Assembly: GCF_001613935.1 (NCBI RefSeq)
Contig: NZ_LQCI01000034.1
Span: forward strand, 81,886-145,885
Source of the DNA: Amycolatopsis regifaucium
Lineage (GTDB): Bacteria; Actinomycetota; Actinomycetes; Mycobacteriales; Pseudonocardiaceae
Direction of reading: 5' to 3'
DNA: 64,000 nucleotides
Position numbers and translations under genes: made by a program. Under the pieces are notes generated by a model, which ran no database searches, had not been told where the DNA came from, and saw only the letters and a list, made by a program, of their open reading frames with translations. Positions within the stretch are counted from its first letter, which is position 1, and each line of letters opens with the position of its first letter. Below, one piece after another: positions 1-7,414 of the stretch.

Positions 1-34
1 GATTCTAGGAGTTCGCAACGCTCTGACCTGCACC

Positions 35-148
35 TTGACGGTTTGACGGTTTGACGAAAGGTTTGGGAACCCTTTCAGGGATTTAAGATTGAATTTTCCC
101 CAGGAATACTTTCCGAACTCTTCGTCAAACCGTCAAACCGTCAAACCC
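35..148. repeat. Inverted array of GTTTGACG iterons
   Basis: Positions 35-58 carry three overlapping copies of an 8-base unit GTTTGACG/TTGACGG, and positions 121-144 carry the perfect 24-base reverse complement, followed by further CAAACC. The 62-base spacer is AT-rich. The arrangement (repeated short units facing each other) resembles an iteron/operator or replication-origin site of a plasmid or phage. There is no gene in bases 1-214 that I would support. Confidence 0.7.
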
Positions 149-214
149 CAGGTCAAAGGCTTGCAAACCCCTCCTAGTGCTGACGAAGCGAAGCAAACCC
201 CCGAATCGCCTACT

Positions 215-892
215 TCAATTTTCCACGTTCGGCGGCCTCAACAACCCGGCAAGCTCTTCAGGCGTTGGCTCAGGGATATTTTCCTTTGGTCCACTACCAT
301 CCGCGCCAACATCGGATGCCATCAATTGAATGCAAACCCCGTGGTTTCTCATCAGGAAGTCACGGATCTTCCTCACGTCAAGCTGTGCCCATGTTCCTGC
401 CTCATGATGTTTACGCACCAAACTCGCTATTGTTCCAACGTCGTGCCCAATGCGTTGAATAACCAACGACACGTCAATACTTGAGGTAATGAACGACTCT
501 ATGGCTAGATCCGACAGGGTCGACCCTATACCCTTGAGGCGCTCATTATCCGCCACAGCCCTTTCCTGCAAGCTTACTGGGAATTCGCCGTGCTCTAAGG
601 CGGTGTCGTACGCTGCTTCAATCCTGACGTAGACATCTGAAAGCTCGCGAATAGCACCTAGTGTGTTTGTGTAGAGTTCAACCTTGCGATCGAATAGCAG
701 CTTGAAGCGTTCTTGAGCGCGCTGATGCTCAAGCTCTTCGGCAAACTGCCTTCGCTGACTAGCCAGTTCCTCCTTGGAGCGCTTATTCGCACTCTTCACG
801 TTCAACCACGTCGTAATTGATGCCGTCAGGATCGCAACTAGGGCCGTGCTCCCAGCAACTGCGATTGTCAGCCACGCCGGTGTGTTGTTCAT
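215..892 (-). CDS. Membrane-anchored coiled-coil protein (paralogue 1)
   Basis: 225 aa of unknown function. Residues about 7-30 form one hydrophobic segment near the N terminus. A charged coiled coil follows (about 33-65, rich in E, K, R and Q, e.g. EELEHQRAQERFKLLFDRK), then a mostly helical soluble domain and a Pro-rich tail. It overlaps the preceding paralogue by 4 bases (ATGA), so the two are translationally coupled. Both share the MNN start, one TM segment, a coiled coil with Q/R/E repeats and an ERxKLxxDxxxxLY-like junction, so they look like an ancient tandem duplication. Possible roles such as superinfection exclusion or defence are guesswork. Confidence 0.75.
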   Translation of the reverse strand: MNNTPAWLTIAVAGSTALVAILTASITTWLNVKSANKRSKEELASQRRQFAEELEHQRAQERFKLLFDRKVELYTNTLGAIRELSDVYVRIEAAYDTALEHGEFPVSLQERAVADNERLKGIGSTLSDLAIESFITSSIDVSLVIQRIGHDVGTIASLVRKHHEAGTWAQLDVRKIRDFLMRNHGVCIQLMASDVGADGSGPKENIPEPTPEELAGLLRPPNVEN

Positions 893-1491
893 TCGACCAC
901 TCCTAGGTCACGGCGCATAAGATCGATCGTTTTACGGAACTTCCCGACCGCAGGCTTCCAGATCTCAAGAACATCCAATGGTGCATGTTCTTGCAATGCC
1001 CCGTGGTACTTCGCACTCAGATCACGAAACTCTATCCAGATTTCATTTACCAATTCCCCAACTTCTTGAGATGCCATGATCAAACATGCGGTACGCAGTC
1101 GATAAAGCTCGGACATAGTTGGTACAGGGTTAGGCGTTATGTGCCACTCCTCATCTTCCTCTTCCGTCTCAACATTCAGCTCTTGCCACATCTCAGCGAT
1201 CTTTAAGTCAGCGCTGTTAAACGCCTCACAAACCTCCAGATAGAGCGCTTGACGCGTATCGTGCACCAATTTGCGTCGCTCCGTCTCTCTCTGTGCCTCC
1301 ATCTGAGTTACAAACTGTTCCCTCTGCGTACTCAGTTGCTTCTCAAATTGTGTCCGCGTGTTGGATAGCTCGGCATTTGACCGCCGAGAGCTGTACTTGT
1401 TCGTGACCCACACTGCACCTAACGTTGCGGATGCCGCAATGAAGGCCGTAAGGACTGAGAGCCACCACGGCGCCTGACTCGCGTTGTTCAT
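889..1491 (-). CDS. Membrane-anchored coiled-coil protein (paralogue 2)
   Basis: 200 aa of unknown function and first gene of the pair. An N-terminal hydrophobic segment (about residues 9-30) is followed by a coiled coil with repeated TQREQF-like heptads (about 35-75), then an acidic helical domain containing the stretch NVETEEEDEEW. Architecture and N-terminal sequence match the downstream gene, with which it overlaps by ATGA. The start codon is ATG. The upstream 200 bases (1492-1702) separate it from the divergent HNH-type gene and probably hold both promoters, but I see no convincing boxes. Confidence 0.75.
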   Translation of the reverse strand: MNNASQAPWWLSVLTAFIAASATLGAVWVTNKYSSRRSNAELSNTRTQFEKQLSTQREQFVTQMEAQRETERRKLVHDTRQALYLEVCEAFNSADLKIAEMWQELNVETEEEDEEWHITPNPVPTMSELYRLRTACLIMASQEVGELVNEIWIEFRDLSAKYHGALQEHAPLDVLEIWKPAVGKFRKTIDLMRRDLGVVE

Positions 1492-1702
1492 AGCGAGATC
1501 CTAGCGCACCTACTTCTGATACCTCTTAACCCATTAATGACCCTCACCGCGGCTTCAGCTATTGGCCCTGTTAGCCGGCCACCTGACCCCATTTCTTCTT
1601 ATAAGAATCACGGCCCGGAGACCCCTATATGTAGTCTTATATTGCGGGCCACATGGTGGCCGATAACCCAGCCTACTTAGCCTTTGAAAGGGGGCGTGAA
1701 GC

Positions 1703-2047
1703 ATGTCTAAGAACGAGCATTGGGCACCTATCGATGGTTTCCCAAGCTATGAGGTATCTACCCTAGGGCGCGTTCGACGCAACGGCAGGGTGCTAGCTCA
1801 GTACAAATACAACACGCACCCTGATAGGCGTCCGTGGTCACGCGTCACTTTGCATGACGATAGGGTTCCTACACAACGAGCCGTTCACGTTCTCGTGGCT
1901 AACGCATTCCTAGGCGAACGCCCAAAGGGCATGTCCGTTCACTTCAAGAATGGAATTAGCACCGATGCACGTCTAGAGAATTTGTACTACGGGCCAGCAC
2001 GTAGCGAGCAGACATACGTCAAGAGCACAAAGGGACGTATCAAGTAA
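1703..2047 (+). CDS. NUMOD4/HNH-type endonuclease
   Basis: 114 aa. The N terminus W-APIDGFPSYEVSTLGRVRR is a textbook NUMOD4 motif. The C-terminal half (AVHVLVANAFLG, then VHFKNGISTDARLENLYYG) follows the HNH_3 pattern, although the first catalytic His region is degenerate: canonical VxHxDGNxxNNxxxNL becomes VHFKNG...RLENL. Such proteins are free-standing homing-type or phage-packaging-associated nucleases common in actinophages. A purine-rich RBS (GAAAGGGGG, just before 1695) precedes the ATG. Its presence supports the mobile nature of this region. Confidence 0.8.
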   Translation: MSKNEHWAPIDGFPSYEVSTLGRVRRNGRVLAQYKYNTHPDRRPWSRVTLHDDRVPTQRAVHVLVANAFLGERPKGMSVHFKNGISTDARLENLYYGPARSEQTYVKSTKGRIK

Positions 2048-2132
2048 TCCCCAGGGGCATTACAACGTCGCACATTGCACGTGGGACATATCAGCCCCCA
2101 ATGTTCCCGAACGCACAGGGGTAATGCGCACC

Positions 2133-2282
2133 ATGAACGACCGTAATGCAGATACAGCCATTCGCATTGCCTCTGCGCACCTTCCTCGCTACTCGCGTAC
2201 ACATGGCACACGACGCGTGGCACGTGAGGTGCGAGCACAGCACACGCACATTGAGACAGAGTCAGTAGGCATGAGCGAATGA
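2133..2282 (+). CDS. Possible small basic protein
   Basis: A 49-codon frame beginning MNDRNADTAIRIASAHLPRY and ending MSE. It is short, Arg/His-rich and without a recognisable domain. An AGGGG lies about 11 bases upstream; another in-frame ATG at 2124 is possible. The rest of the 2048-2529 stretch holds only a small hairpin (CAGGGG/CCCCTG arms at 2420-2437) and no other gene I can support. Could be non-coding. Confidence 0.3.
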   Translation: MNDRNADTAIRIASAHLPRYSRTHGTRRVAREVRAQHTHIETESVGMSE

Positions 2283-2529
2283 GAGAGCGAGGATAGGCAC
2301 AGTGCACAGGACACCGCGCACGCTTCGCTTTACGCTTTCGCATTCTGCGCGCACTTTTTATTTTCGCTTTTATGTGCGTTCGCAGGGCACAGGAAAACGC
2401 GTCCTCGTGGACGTTTACCCAGGGGGGTGTGCCCCTGACGGGGGCCTCTGACTCGCCCCGTATAACAGGCTCCGGGTCGCGCGGGAGTTTGAATGAATTT
2501 TTCGCACAATTCTGAAAGGTATTTATCGC

Positions 2530-2694
2530 ATGGGCCGTGGCGGCTACCGTGCCGAATATCCAACGTGCATTAACGGGCACGAATTCACCGAAGAGAACAC
2601 GCGCACTGACGCCAAGGGCTATCGCTATTGCCGCGCCTGTCATCGCGACCGAATGCGACGCAAGCGCGCAGAGCAAAAGAACGGGGACAAGTGA
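2530..2694 (+). CDS. Small Cys-rich HNH-like phage protein
   Basis: 54 aa. The sequence has the pattern C-x3-GH-x-FTEENT...GYRYCRACHRDRMRRKR, a small zinc-ribbon/HNH-like protein very common in actinophage genomes (known family: CxxGHxFxxxNT...CxxCxRxR). Start ATG has an AAAGG about 11 bases upstream. Its stop and the next start share a base (TGATG), so translation is coupled to the following gene. Role unknown; probably nucleic-acid binding. Confidence 0.7.
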   Translation: MGRGGYRAEYPTCINGHEFTEENTRTDAKGYRYCRACHRDRMRRKRAEQKNGDK

Positions 2695-2975
2695 TGGCAC
2701 GTTGTCAGGTTGAGGGCGAGAATTGCGCAGGCACTTCCACGCGTGTTGTACAGCTCCGAGGACGCGCCCATAACGCTTGCGCTCCCTGCTCTCATATCGC
2801 ATGGATCATGGAGTATCGCTCTCAGTGGGACAAGGGAATTGCGTTCGACCGTGGTCCCGCAACACAGGGCTATGAATGGCTGCTAGACCCCGTTCCCGCA
2901 CCATGGGGACGTGACGAATTGGACCCCCGCTCCGAGGAAGAGAAGCGAGCATCGCGTAAGCGTCGCGGACTTTGA
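2694..2975 (+). CDS. Small Cys-rich protein, phage type
   Basis: 93 aa. I chose the ATG at 2694 because it overlaps the previous stop by one base and begins the sensible sequence MARCQVEGENCAGTS. Cysteines C4, C11 and a later C-A-P-C pair could make a zinc ribbon. The C terminus is basic (SRKRRGL). A similar layout, Cys-rich small proteins in series, is typical of actinophage early or middle regions. No specific function can be given. Confidence 0.6.
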   Translation: MARCQVEGENCAGTSTRVVQLRGRAHNACAPCSHIAWIMEYRSQWDKGIAFDRGPATQGYEWLLDPVPAPWGRDELDPRSEEEKRASRKRRGL

Positions 2976-3093
2976 TTGTTTGGGGTCGCAGATGTACGGG
3001 TTTCATCTCCACCCCTTTCGCCCCTGGCGGGCACACAATGACACGTCACAGGTTGACGTGAATACACAACACACAGCAAAGGACACAACCAAA

Positions 3094-3951
3094 ATGACGA
3101 CCCCCGAAATCATCCTACGCACGACACGCACGAACTCCATCCTTTTGCGTTACAAGGAATTGGGCTTTAAGCTATCGGCTACATTGGTCGATAAGTTGAA
3201 GCGCGCCGAGTCCCTAAACAACCTAGCCACTCCGCCAACAAATGCTGAACTAGCGGCCGTAGCAGCGAAGGATGCGCCTGCGCTGTTGGATCGCATTGTC
3301 CGCGCTGCCTCCGTTTCTTCTCCGGGTGCTCAGCAGCAGATGCAGAATGCTCGCAATGTCTTTGACCTTGACCTGTACAACGCGCTAGTTGAGCACACAG
3401 CAGTAATGTACGACGCCATTGCCGTAAAGCTTCACAAGGAGTTGGACAAGCTGACCACGGACGTTTGCGCCGTTCCACATGCCTTCACCATGAACCCTGC
3501 CCTATGGGACAGGCAGGAGCGCGACTCAATCGACGGCCTAAAGCGTCTTCGCGTTGCCGTTCCGGCGCTCACTGAGCTTGTCGCCCTCTTGACTGAGCTT
3601 GTGGAATTCCTCGCGCCTGTGCGTGTTGGAAAGCAGCGCGAGTTGCAGGCCGTTAAGGACCTGATCCCGTTCTACGACTTCACGGGCGTACAGTCACCTA
3701 TGTTGGTTGAGATCGCGCGCAACCTCCCGAACGTCCCCGTTGTCTCCGTTGAGATGGCCACGTACCTAAAGAACTTCAACGTGTTCTTTTGTGTACACCC
3801 GCTTGATGCTCGGCACGCAGTTGAGAACGAATTGAACGGTCAGGCACTAAATTGGACTGAGCAGGATGGACGTTTGATCCCTGCCAATGAAGCCCGTGAT
3901 TTGCCGGGAGGCGTTGAGTTCCCTGTTTGGTCCGGAACCACGATTCAGTAA
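3094..3951 (+). CDS. Unknown protein of the mobile region
   Basis: 285 aa from the ATG at 3094, which has an AAAGGA box 10 bases upstream (3078-3083); a longer frame starting at 2911 would run through the end of the previous gene and is less likely. The protein is mainly helical, with no membrane segment, signal peptide or Cys cluster. It contains repeated leucine-rich helices (TELVALLTELVEFLAPV) in the middle. Codon use is markedly less GC-biased than in the chromosome. I recognise no family. Confidence 0.65.
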   Translation: MTTPEIILRTTRTNSILLRYKELGFKLSATLVDKLKRAESLNNLATPPTNAELAAVAAKDAPALLDRIVRAASVSSPGAQQQMQNARNVFDLDLYNALVEHTAVMYDAIAVKLHKELDKLTTDVCAVPHAFTMNPALWDRQERDSIDGLKRLRVAVPALTELVALLTELVEFLAPVRVGKQRELQAVKDLIPFYDFTGVQSPMLVEIARNLPNVPVVSVEMATYLKNFNVFFCVHPLDARHAVENELNGQALNWTEQDGRLIPANEARDLPGGVEFPVWSGTTIQ

Positions 3952-4009
3952 GACGGGTGCTTGAGCGCTCAGGGGTTTGATCCTTTGCCCTTTGATGCGC
4001 TTGCGCCAT

Positions 4010-4042
4010 GTGCCTGACTCGAATCCCCGACGATTCAGGCAC
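4010..4042. terminator. Hairpin downstream of the 285-aa gene
   Basis: Arms GTGCCTGACTCG and CGATTCAGGCAC pair over 12 bases with one mismatch around a 9-base loop. It lies 58 bases after a stop codon and has no U tract. It could be a factor-independent-like terminator of the rightward genes or a protein-binding palindrome. The loop contains CGAATCCCC, reminiscent of a tRNA T-arm, but no tRNA fold is present. Confidence 0.4.
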
Positions 4043-4140
4043 AAAGCACGGGACATGTTCACCTCCTCCCTGTCACGTGTCCTGTGCCACGCACCGTGGG
4101 ATGCGGTCCTTTCCTCTCGCCAAACCCCATGTGTGCAAAC

Positions 4141-4190
4141 AAAAACCCTGCCACCTAGCGCCATGAACACGCTCAGGTGACAGGGTTTTT
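4141..4190. terminator. Bidirectional intrinsic terminator
   Basis: A 16-base stem with one mismatch (AAAAACCCTGCCACCT and AGGTGACAGGGTTTTT) around an 18-base loop. It has an A tract on one side and a T tract on the other, so it can terminate from both directions. It sits between the rightward phage-type genes and the leftward 86-aa gene, whose stop is 11 bases away. This classic A/T-flanked form is unlike the terminators in the GC-rich chromosomal part. Confidence 0.85.
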
Positions 4191-4200
4191 GTTGTATGGA

Positions 4201-4461
4201 TTAGGAAGCTTCGTCCAACACCAACGCGGGTGGAGGCTCAGGGGACGGGGACTTGAGCAGGCAGCGATCACACGGCATGCCTTGCACGCCATCTAGGATA
4301 TCGAAACTGTTGGGCTGCAAGTAAAGCGTGCACAACGTCGGGTATCCGAAGCCGGGCAGGAACATGAGTTTCCCTGTCTCTGCAACGACTTCCACGAGAT
4401 GTGTCGTGCGCTTCGTCTCACCAACGATGCCGGGCCGTAGCCGGACGAACGCGAGTGCCAT
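4201..4461 (-). CDS. Small conserved-looking hypothetical protein, CxxC motif
   Basis: 86 aa from the ATG at 4461, chosen because an AGGAGG box (4469-4475 on the complementary strand) lies 7 bases upstream; longer versions lack an RBS. The sequence is a compact soluble protein with a PCDRC motif near residue 69 and a Pro-rich tail. It is divergent from the XRE-like regulator at 4662, a pairing often seen in actinomycetes, so it may be its regulatory target. No function is known to me. Confidence 0.6.
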   Translation of the reverse strand: MALAFVRLRPGIVGETKRTTHLVEVVAETGKLMFLPGFGYPTLCTLYLQPNSFDILDGVQGMPCDRCLLKSPSPEPPPALVLDEAS

Positions 4462-4582
4462 GGTTGCGCCTCCTCTCTGCCAAGCGATCACGGACGGCCG
4501 GAACGATGAGCACGGACAGAGGCAGCACGATCAACACCCCGATGCTGATCAGCGGCCCCCAAGGGTTCGGTATAGGGAGCAT
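4418..4582 (-). CDS. Possible small single-span membrane protein
   Basis: A 54-codon frame starting MLPIPNPWGPLISIGVLIVL. It has one good transmembrane segment (about residues 10-30) followed by a strongly basic tail. It would overlap the start of the 86-aa gene by 44 bases and would be the first gene after the divergent promoter. No RBS is obvious, so translation is uncertain. Confidence 0.35.
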   Translation of the reverse strand: MLPIPNPWGPLISIGVLIVLPLSVLIVPAVRDRLAERRRNHGTRVRPATARHRW

Positions 4583-4661
4583 GCGCAGAGCGTCGAACCT
4601 AGGTGACAGTCTGCACAGGGAAGGCGTGAGGGAAGGTTGGGGAAGCTGTATCCTCGGACCT

Positions 4662-5696
4662 GTGTCCACCAGCGCGAACGACCGTCTTCGTCTGGCACGT
4701 GAGGGCATGTCGTCGCGCCTTCACCCTGGCACGTCGATGGGCCGTGACGAACTAGCCGCCCTGGTGCGGGACTGGATTACGGCGAACGATCCGAAGGGTC
4801 GCCTCTCAGCGTTCGACAGCAATCACCTCGGGAAGCTCGAACGCGGCATCGTTCACCGCCCGTCCCCCATCATCCGCGCCGCTCTGTGCGCCACCCTCGA
4901 CGCCAACGAGTCAGACTTAGGTTTCGTCTCCTCGAAGGACGCTGAGCGCGTCTCTCAGGCCCTCTCAGGACACGTTCACACCGATCACAAGGCCCTTGCA
5001 GCGATTGCCGACGTTCTAGCCAGCGTTAGGCGCTTGGAAGATGCCACCAGTGCCGCCGACGTCCTCTCAACTGTGCAGGCTCAGCGCTCTATGGTTACGC
5101 GCCTCGCGGATAACGCACGTGGTGACGTTCGCCCGGACGCCGTAGGGCTGTTGTCTGAGCTTGAGCAATACCTTGGGTGGTTGAGCATCCCGCTTGAGCG
5201 TTGGGACGATTCGAAGCGTCACCTCGATCGGGCGTCTGTGCTAGCCCTTGAGGCCGATGACCCTGAACGCCTGGCGATGGCACTGTCGTTCTCGGCATAT
5301 CGCAACCTGCGGCGCAACGACCTACGTAGCGCGGAAGCGTTGAACGCTGCGGCAGGACGAGATGACCGCGTGAACATCGGCCTCCGCACCTACACGGAGT
5401 TTCAGCGCGCCGAGCTGTTGGCGCGTGATGGGGTCAAGCGTGAGGCGGTGAAGGTTCTGAGTGATGCCGATCGTCTCGTAAATCGCCTACCCGAGGACAG
5501 CGACGAACTACCTGCATCCTCCTATTGGTATGTCCCGTCGTTTTTCGAAGGTCAGCGTGCGTTCGTCCTCCACGCACTCGGCGACGACAAGCAGGCAGCA
5601 CGCGTCGCCCGTGACGCAATCGCTGCCATGCCTACATCATGGCGTGAGAGTGAATGGGCTGAGCGGAGATTGAAGCTCACGGAGTTGGACGGCTAG
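4662..5696 (+). CDS. XRE-like regulator with TPR-type C-terminal region
   Basis: 344 aa from a GTG start (VSTSANDRLRLAREGM). Residues about 25-85 (GRDELAALVRDWITANDP...SNHLGKLERG) match the N-terminal helix-turn-helix of a large actinomycete XRE family. The remainder is helical with repeat-like segments, as in TPR sensor regulators. An upstream TGTATCCT just before the GTG could be a -10 of a leaderless transcript; no good RBS is seen. It is divergent from the 86-aa gene. Its 3' end overlaps the convergent flavin reductase gene by 4 bases. Confidence 0.7.
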   Translation: MSTSANDRLRLAREGMSSRLHPGTSMGRDELAALVRDWITANDPKGRLSAFDSNHLGKLERGIVHRPSPIIRAALCATLDANESDLGFVSSKDAERVSQALSGHVHTDHKALAAIADVLASVRRLEDATSAADVLSTVQAQRSMVTRLADNARGDVRPDAVGLLSELEQYLGWLSIPLERWDDSKRHLDRASVLALEADDPERLAMALSFSAYRNLRRNDLRSAEALNAAAGRDDRVNIGLRTYTEFQRAELLARDGVKREAVKVLSDADRLVNRLPEDSDELPASSYWYVPSFFEGQRAFVLHALGDDKQAARVARDAIAAMPTSWRESEWAERRLKLTELDG

Positions 5697-6940
5697 CCAA
5701 GGTCAGCGAGGCTCCCCGACTTCAAGGCGTCATCTGTGACCTTCACACGCGAATCGACCAGGCGTTTCAACGCGTCGCCATCATCCCATTGGTTGACGTT
5801 CATAGCGGCGTGTACTTCCCCGTCAGGGCTCACCCAGAACGCCGTGAAGTTGAACGCCTTGAGGTCACCCCTCACCACCAGGTGATCGCGCTCAAGGTCG
5901 GCTAGTCCTCGGTACTCACAGCCGATCGCTGGGCCACCCGTGTTGGTGTCATACTGGTCCGAGAAGAAGTACGGGCTCTTCCGGTAAGGCTCGTTCTCCC
6001 CCAGCAGGTTCCCGGCGACGTGCTCGCCCTGCCACTTGGCGTTCGCCCAGTGCTCGACGCGGACGCGTTTTCCGTAGCGCGGATGGAAATGCGCGGCGAT
6101 GTCGCCGATGGCGTAGACGTCGGGCGCCGCGGTCCGCAGTCCGGCGTCGGCGCAGACACCACCGTCGTCGGACAGCTCCAAGCCGGCCGCGTGCGCGAGG
6201 TCGACTTGTGGCGCCGCGCCGACGGCAACCAGGACGACGTCCGCCGGAAGCTCGTCACCGCTCTTCAGGCGGACACCGGTCACGCCGTCCGGACCGCCGG
6301 TGAATCCGGCGAGGCCTTCCCCCAGTCGCCACTTCACGCCGTGTTCGGCGTGAAGGGCTTCGAATACCCCGGAAATCTGCTCGCCCAGCACCGCGAGCAG
6401 CGGCGAGCCGACCTGGTCGACCACGGTCACCTCGGCACCGTGTTCCCTGGCGGCCGCCGCGGCCTCGGTCCCGATCCAGCCGGCACCGACGATCACCACC
6501 CGTTCGGCGTCCTTGAACGCCGAACGCAGTGCCAGCGCGTCATCGAGGGTGCGCAGGGTCCGCAGACCCGGCAGATCACCACCGGGGACCGGCAGCGACC
6601 GTGGCCGGGAGCCGGTCGCGAGCACGAGCCGGTCGAACCGGTGCTCGCCGCCCGCGTCGTCGACCACGAGGCGCGCGCCGAGTTCGATCCTGGTCGCGGT
6701 CGCCCCGCTCTTGTGCGCGATGTCCTTCTCTTCGTAGAAACCCGCGTCGTGCACCCAATCGGGTTCGTCGGTGTTGCCCAGCAAAAGCCCTTTGGACAAC
6801 GCCGGTAATTCGTACGGGCGGTGCGTATCGGTGCCGAGCAGCAGGATCTCGCCCGCGTAGCCACGTTCTCGCAGCGTTCCCGCGGCCGTCGCGCCCGCGA
6901 GACCGGCTCCGACGATGACGATCTTCCTGGGTTCGGACAT
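5693..6940 (-). CDS. FAD-dependent NAD(P)H oxidoreductase (ferredoxin reductase type)
   Basis: 415 aa. The N-terminal GAGLAGATAA (about residues 11-20) binds FAD, ATGSRPR marks the second FAD loop, GAGWIGTEAA (about 152) is the NAD(P)H Rossmann motif, and DVYAIGDIA is the C-terminal FAD-binding motif. This is the family of ferredoxin/rubredoxin reductases (Rhodocoxin reductase-like) that pass electrons to small iron-sulphur proteins or P450 systems. No partner ferredoxin is adjacent. The last ~250 bases (5693-5950) are visibly less GC-rich than the rest (5761 line 34/60 G+C), which suggests the 3' end was replaced when the neighbouring element arrived. Confidence 0.85.
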   Translation of the reverse strand: MSEPRKIVIVGAGLAGATAAGTLRERGYAGEILLLGTDTHRPYELPALSKGLLLGNTDEPDWVHDAGFYEEKDIAHKSGATATRIELGARLVVDDAGGEHRFDRLVLATGSRPRSLPVPGGDLPGLRTLRTLDDALALRSAFKDAERVVIVGAGWIGTEAAAAAREHGAEVTVVDQVGSPLLAVLGEQISGVFEALHAEHGVKWRLGEGLAGFTGGPDGVTGVRLKSGDELPADVVLVAVGAAPQVDLAHAAGLELSDDGGVCADAGLRTAAPDVYAIGDIAAHFHPRYGKRVRVEHWANAKWQGEHVAGNLLGENEPYRKSPYFFSDQYDTNTGGPAIGCEYRGLADLERDHLVVRGDLKAFNFTAFWVSPDGEVHAAMNVNQWDDGDALKRLVDSRVKVTDDALKSGSLADLG

Positions 6941-7121
6941 CGATGACCTCCCAAGCAGGCTTTCCCTCGGACGCTACTCCCGTTCCGCCTCGTCCGGCCC
7001 AGCGAAGCCGGAAGTCGATCACGATCCGAAGGATCGGTTAACCCATCAGTAGGAACGTCGGGTTATCCGCGTCACGGCCTCCGGACCGCCTCGTCCCAGC
7101 CTCGGACGAGAAAGGGAGATC

Positions 7122-7355
7122 ATGGGAAACGGGAGGATGAGGACCTTGGCACCCCGCGACGAATGGTCGGTCGGCTGCCGGGATCTGGCAGGCAGGCGCA
7201 GGGACGTGACGGTGTTCGTGAGCGCGGACAAGATCGTGCTCGTGGCGCCACCCGGAGAGGCCGCCGTACTCGGGCCGCTGGACGTGGGGCGCCTGCGCGC
7301 CGCGCTCCGCGACGCCGTGGTCGCGGTGGGCGAACATCCGGACCACCACGAATGA
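7122..7355 (+). CDS. Small conserved hypothetical protein
   Basis: 77 aa, soluble, with a good RBS (AAAGGGAG at 7111-7118) before the ATG; a second ATG at 7137 preceded by GGGAGG is also possible. The sequence (RDVTVFVSADKIVLVAPPGE...GRLRAALRDAV) reads as a small alpha-beta domain of unknown function. It lies 59 bases upstream of the double-SDR gene on the same strand. Confidence 0.6.
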   Translation: MGNGRMRTLAPRDEWSVGCRDLAGRRRDVTVFVSADKIVLVAPPGEAAVLGPLDVGRLRAALRDAVVAVGEHPDHHE

Positions 7356-7366
7356 CAACTACCGTT

Positions 7367-7382
7367 CCTACTTCCGAGTAGG
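7367..7382. promoter_or_regulatory. Inverted repeat upstream of the double-SDR gene
   Basis: CCTAC-6-GTAGG forms a perfect 5-base inverted repeat 33 bases before the ATG at 7415, followed by a TAGAGT that could serve as -10. The size and position fit a TetR-family operator, but no cognate regulator gene is adjacent. Confidence 0.35.
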
Positions 7383-7414
7383 TAGAGTCTGCTCCGTTCG
7401 GGAAGGAGCAGGCC

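Larger units (their letters stand above)
1..5696. mobile_element. Right end of a probable integrated element (left end outside window)
   Basis: Base composition is clearly lower than in the rest of the window up to about 4.2 kb and intermediate to about 5.95 kb. The gene content is typical of actinophages or integrative plasmids: a NUMOD4/HNH protein, tiny Cys-rich proteins, unknown ORFs with tight overlaps and strong bidirectional terminators. No integrase, relaxase or replication gene is visible here, so the element type is undecided. The border is inferred from composition and gene type only; the compositional change actually falls inside the 3' end of the adjoining flavin reductase gene. 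Confidence 0.5.

Noticed and set aside
1987..2802. 271-codon open frame on the minus strand across the small phage-type genes
   Set aside because: Rich in Cys, Arg and His with no coherent domain; it is the shadow of the small plus-strand genes at 2530 and 2694, which have better starts and family signatures.
4022..4030. tRNA T-arm-like CGAATCCCC as an attachment site
   Set aside because: No acceptor stem, anticodon arm or CCA-type 3' end around it; the bases are the loop of a simple hairpin.
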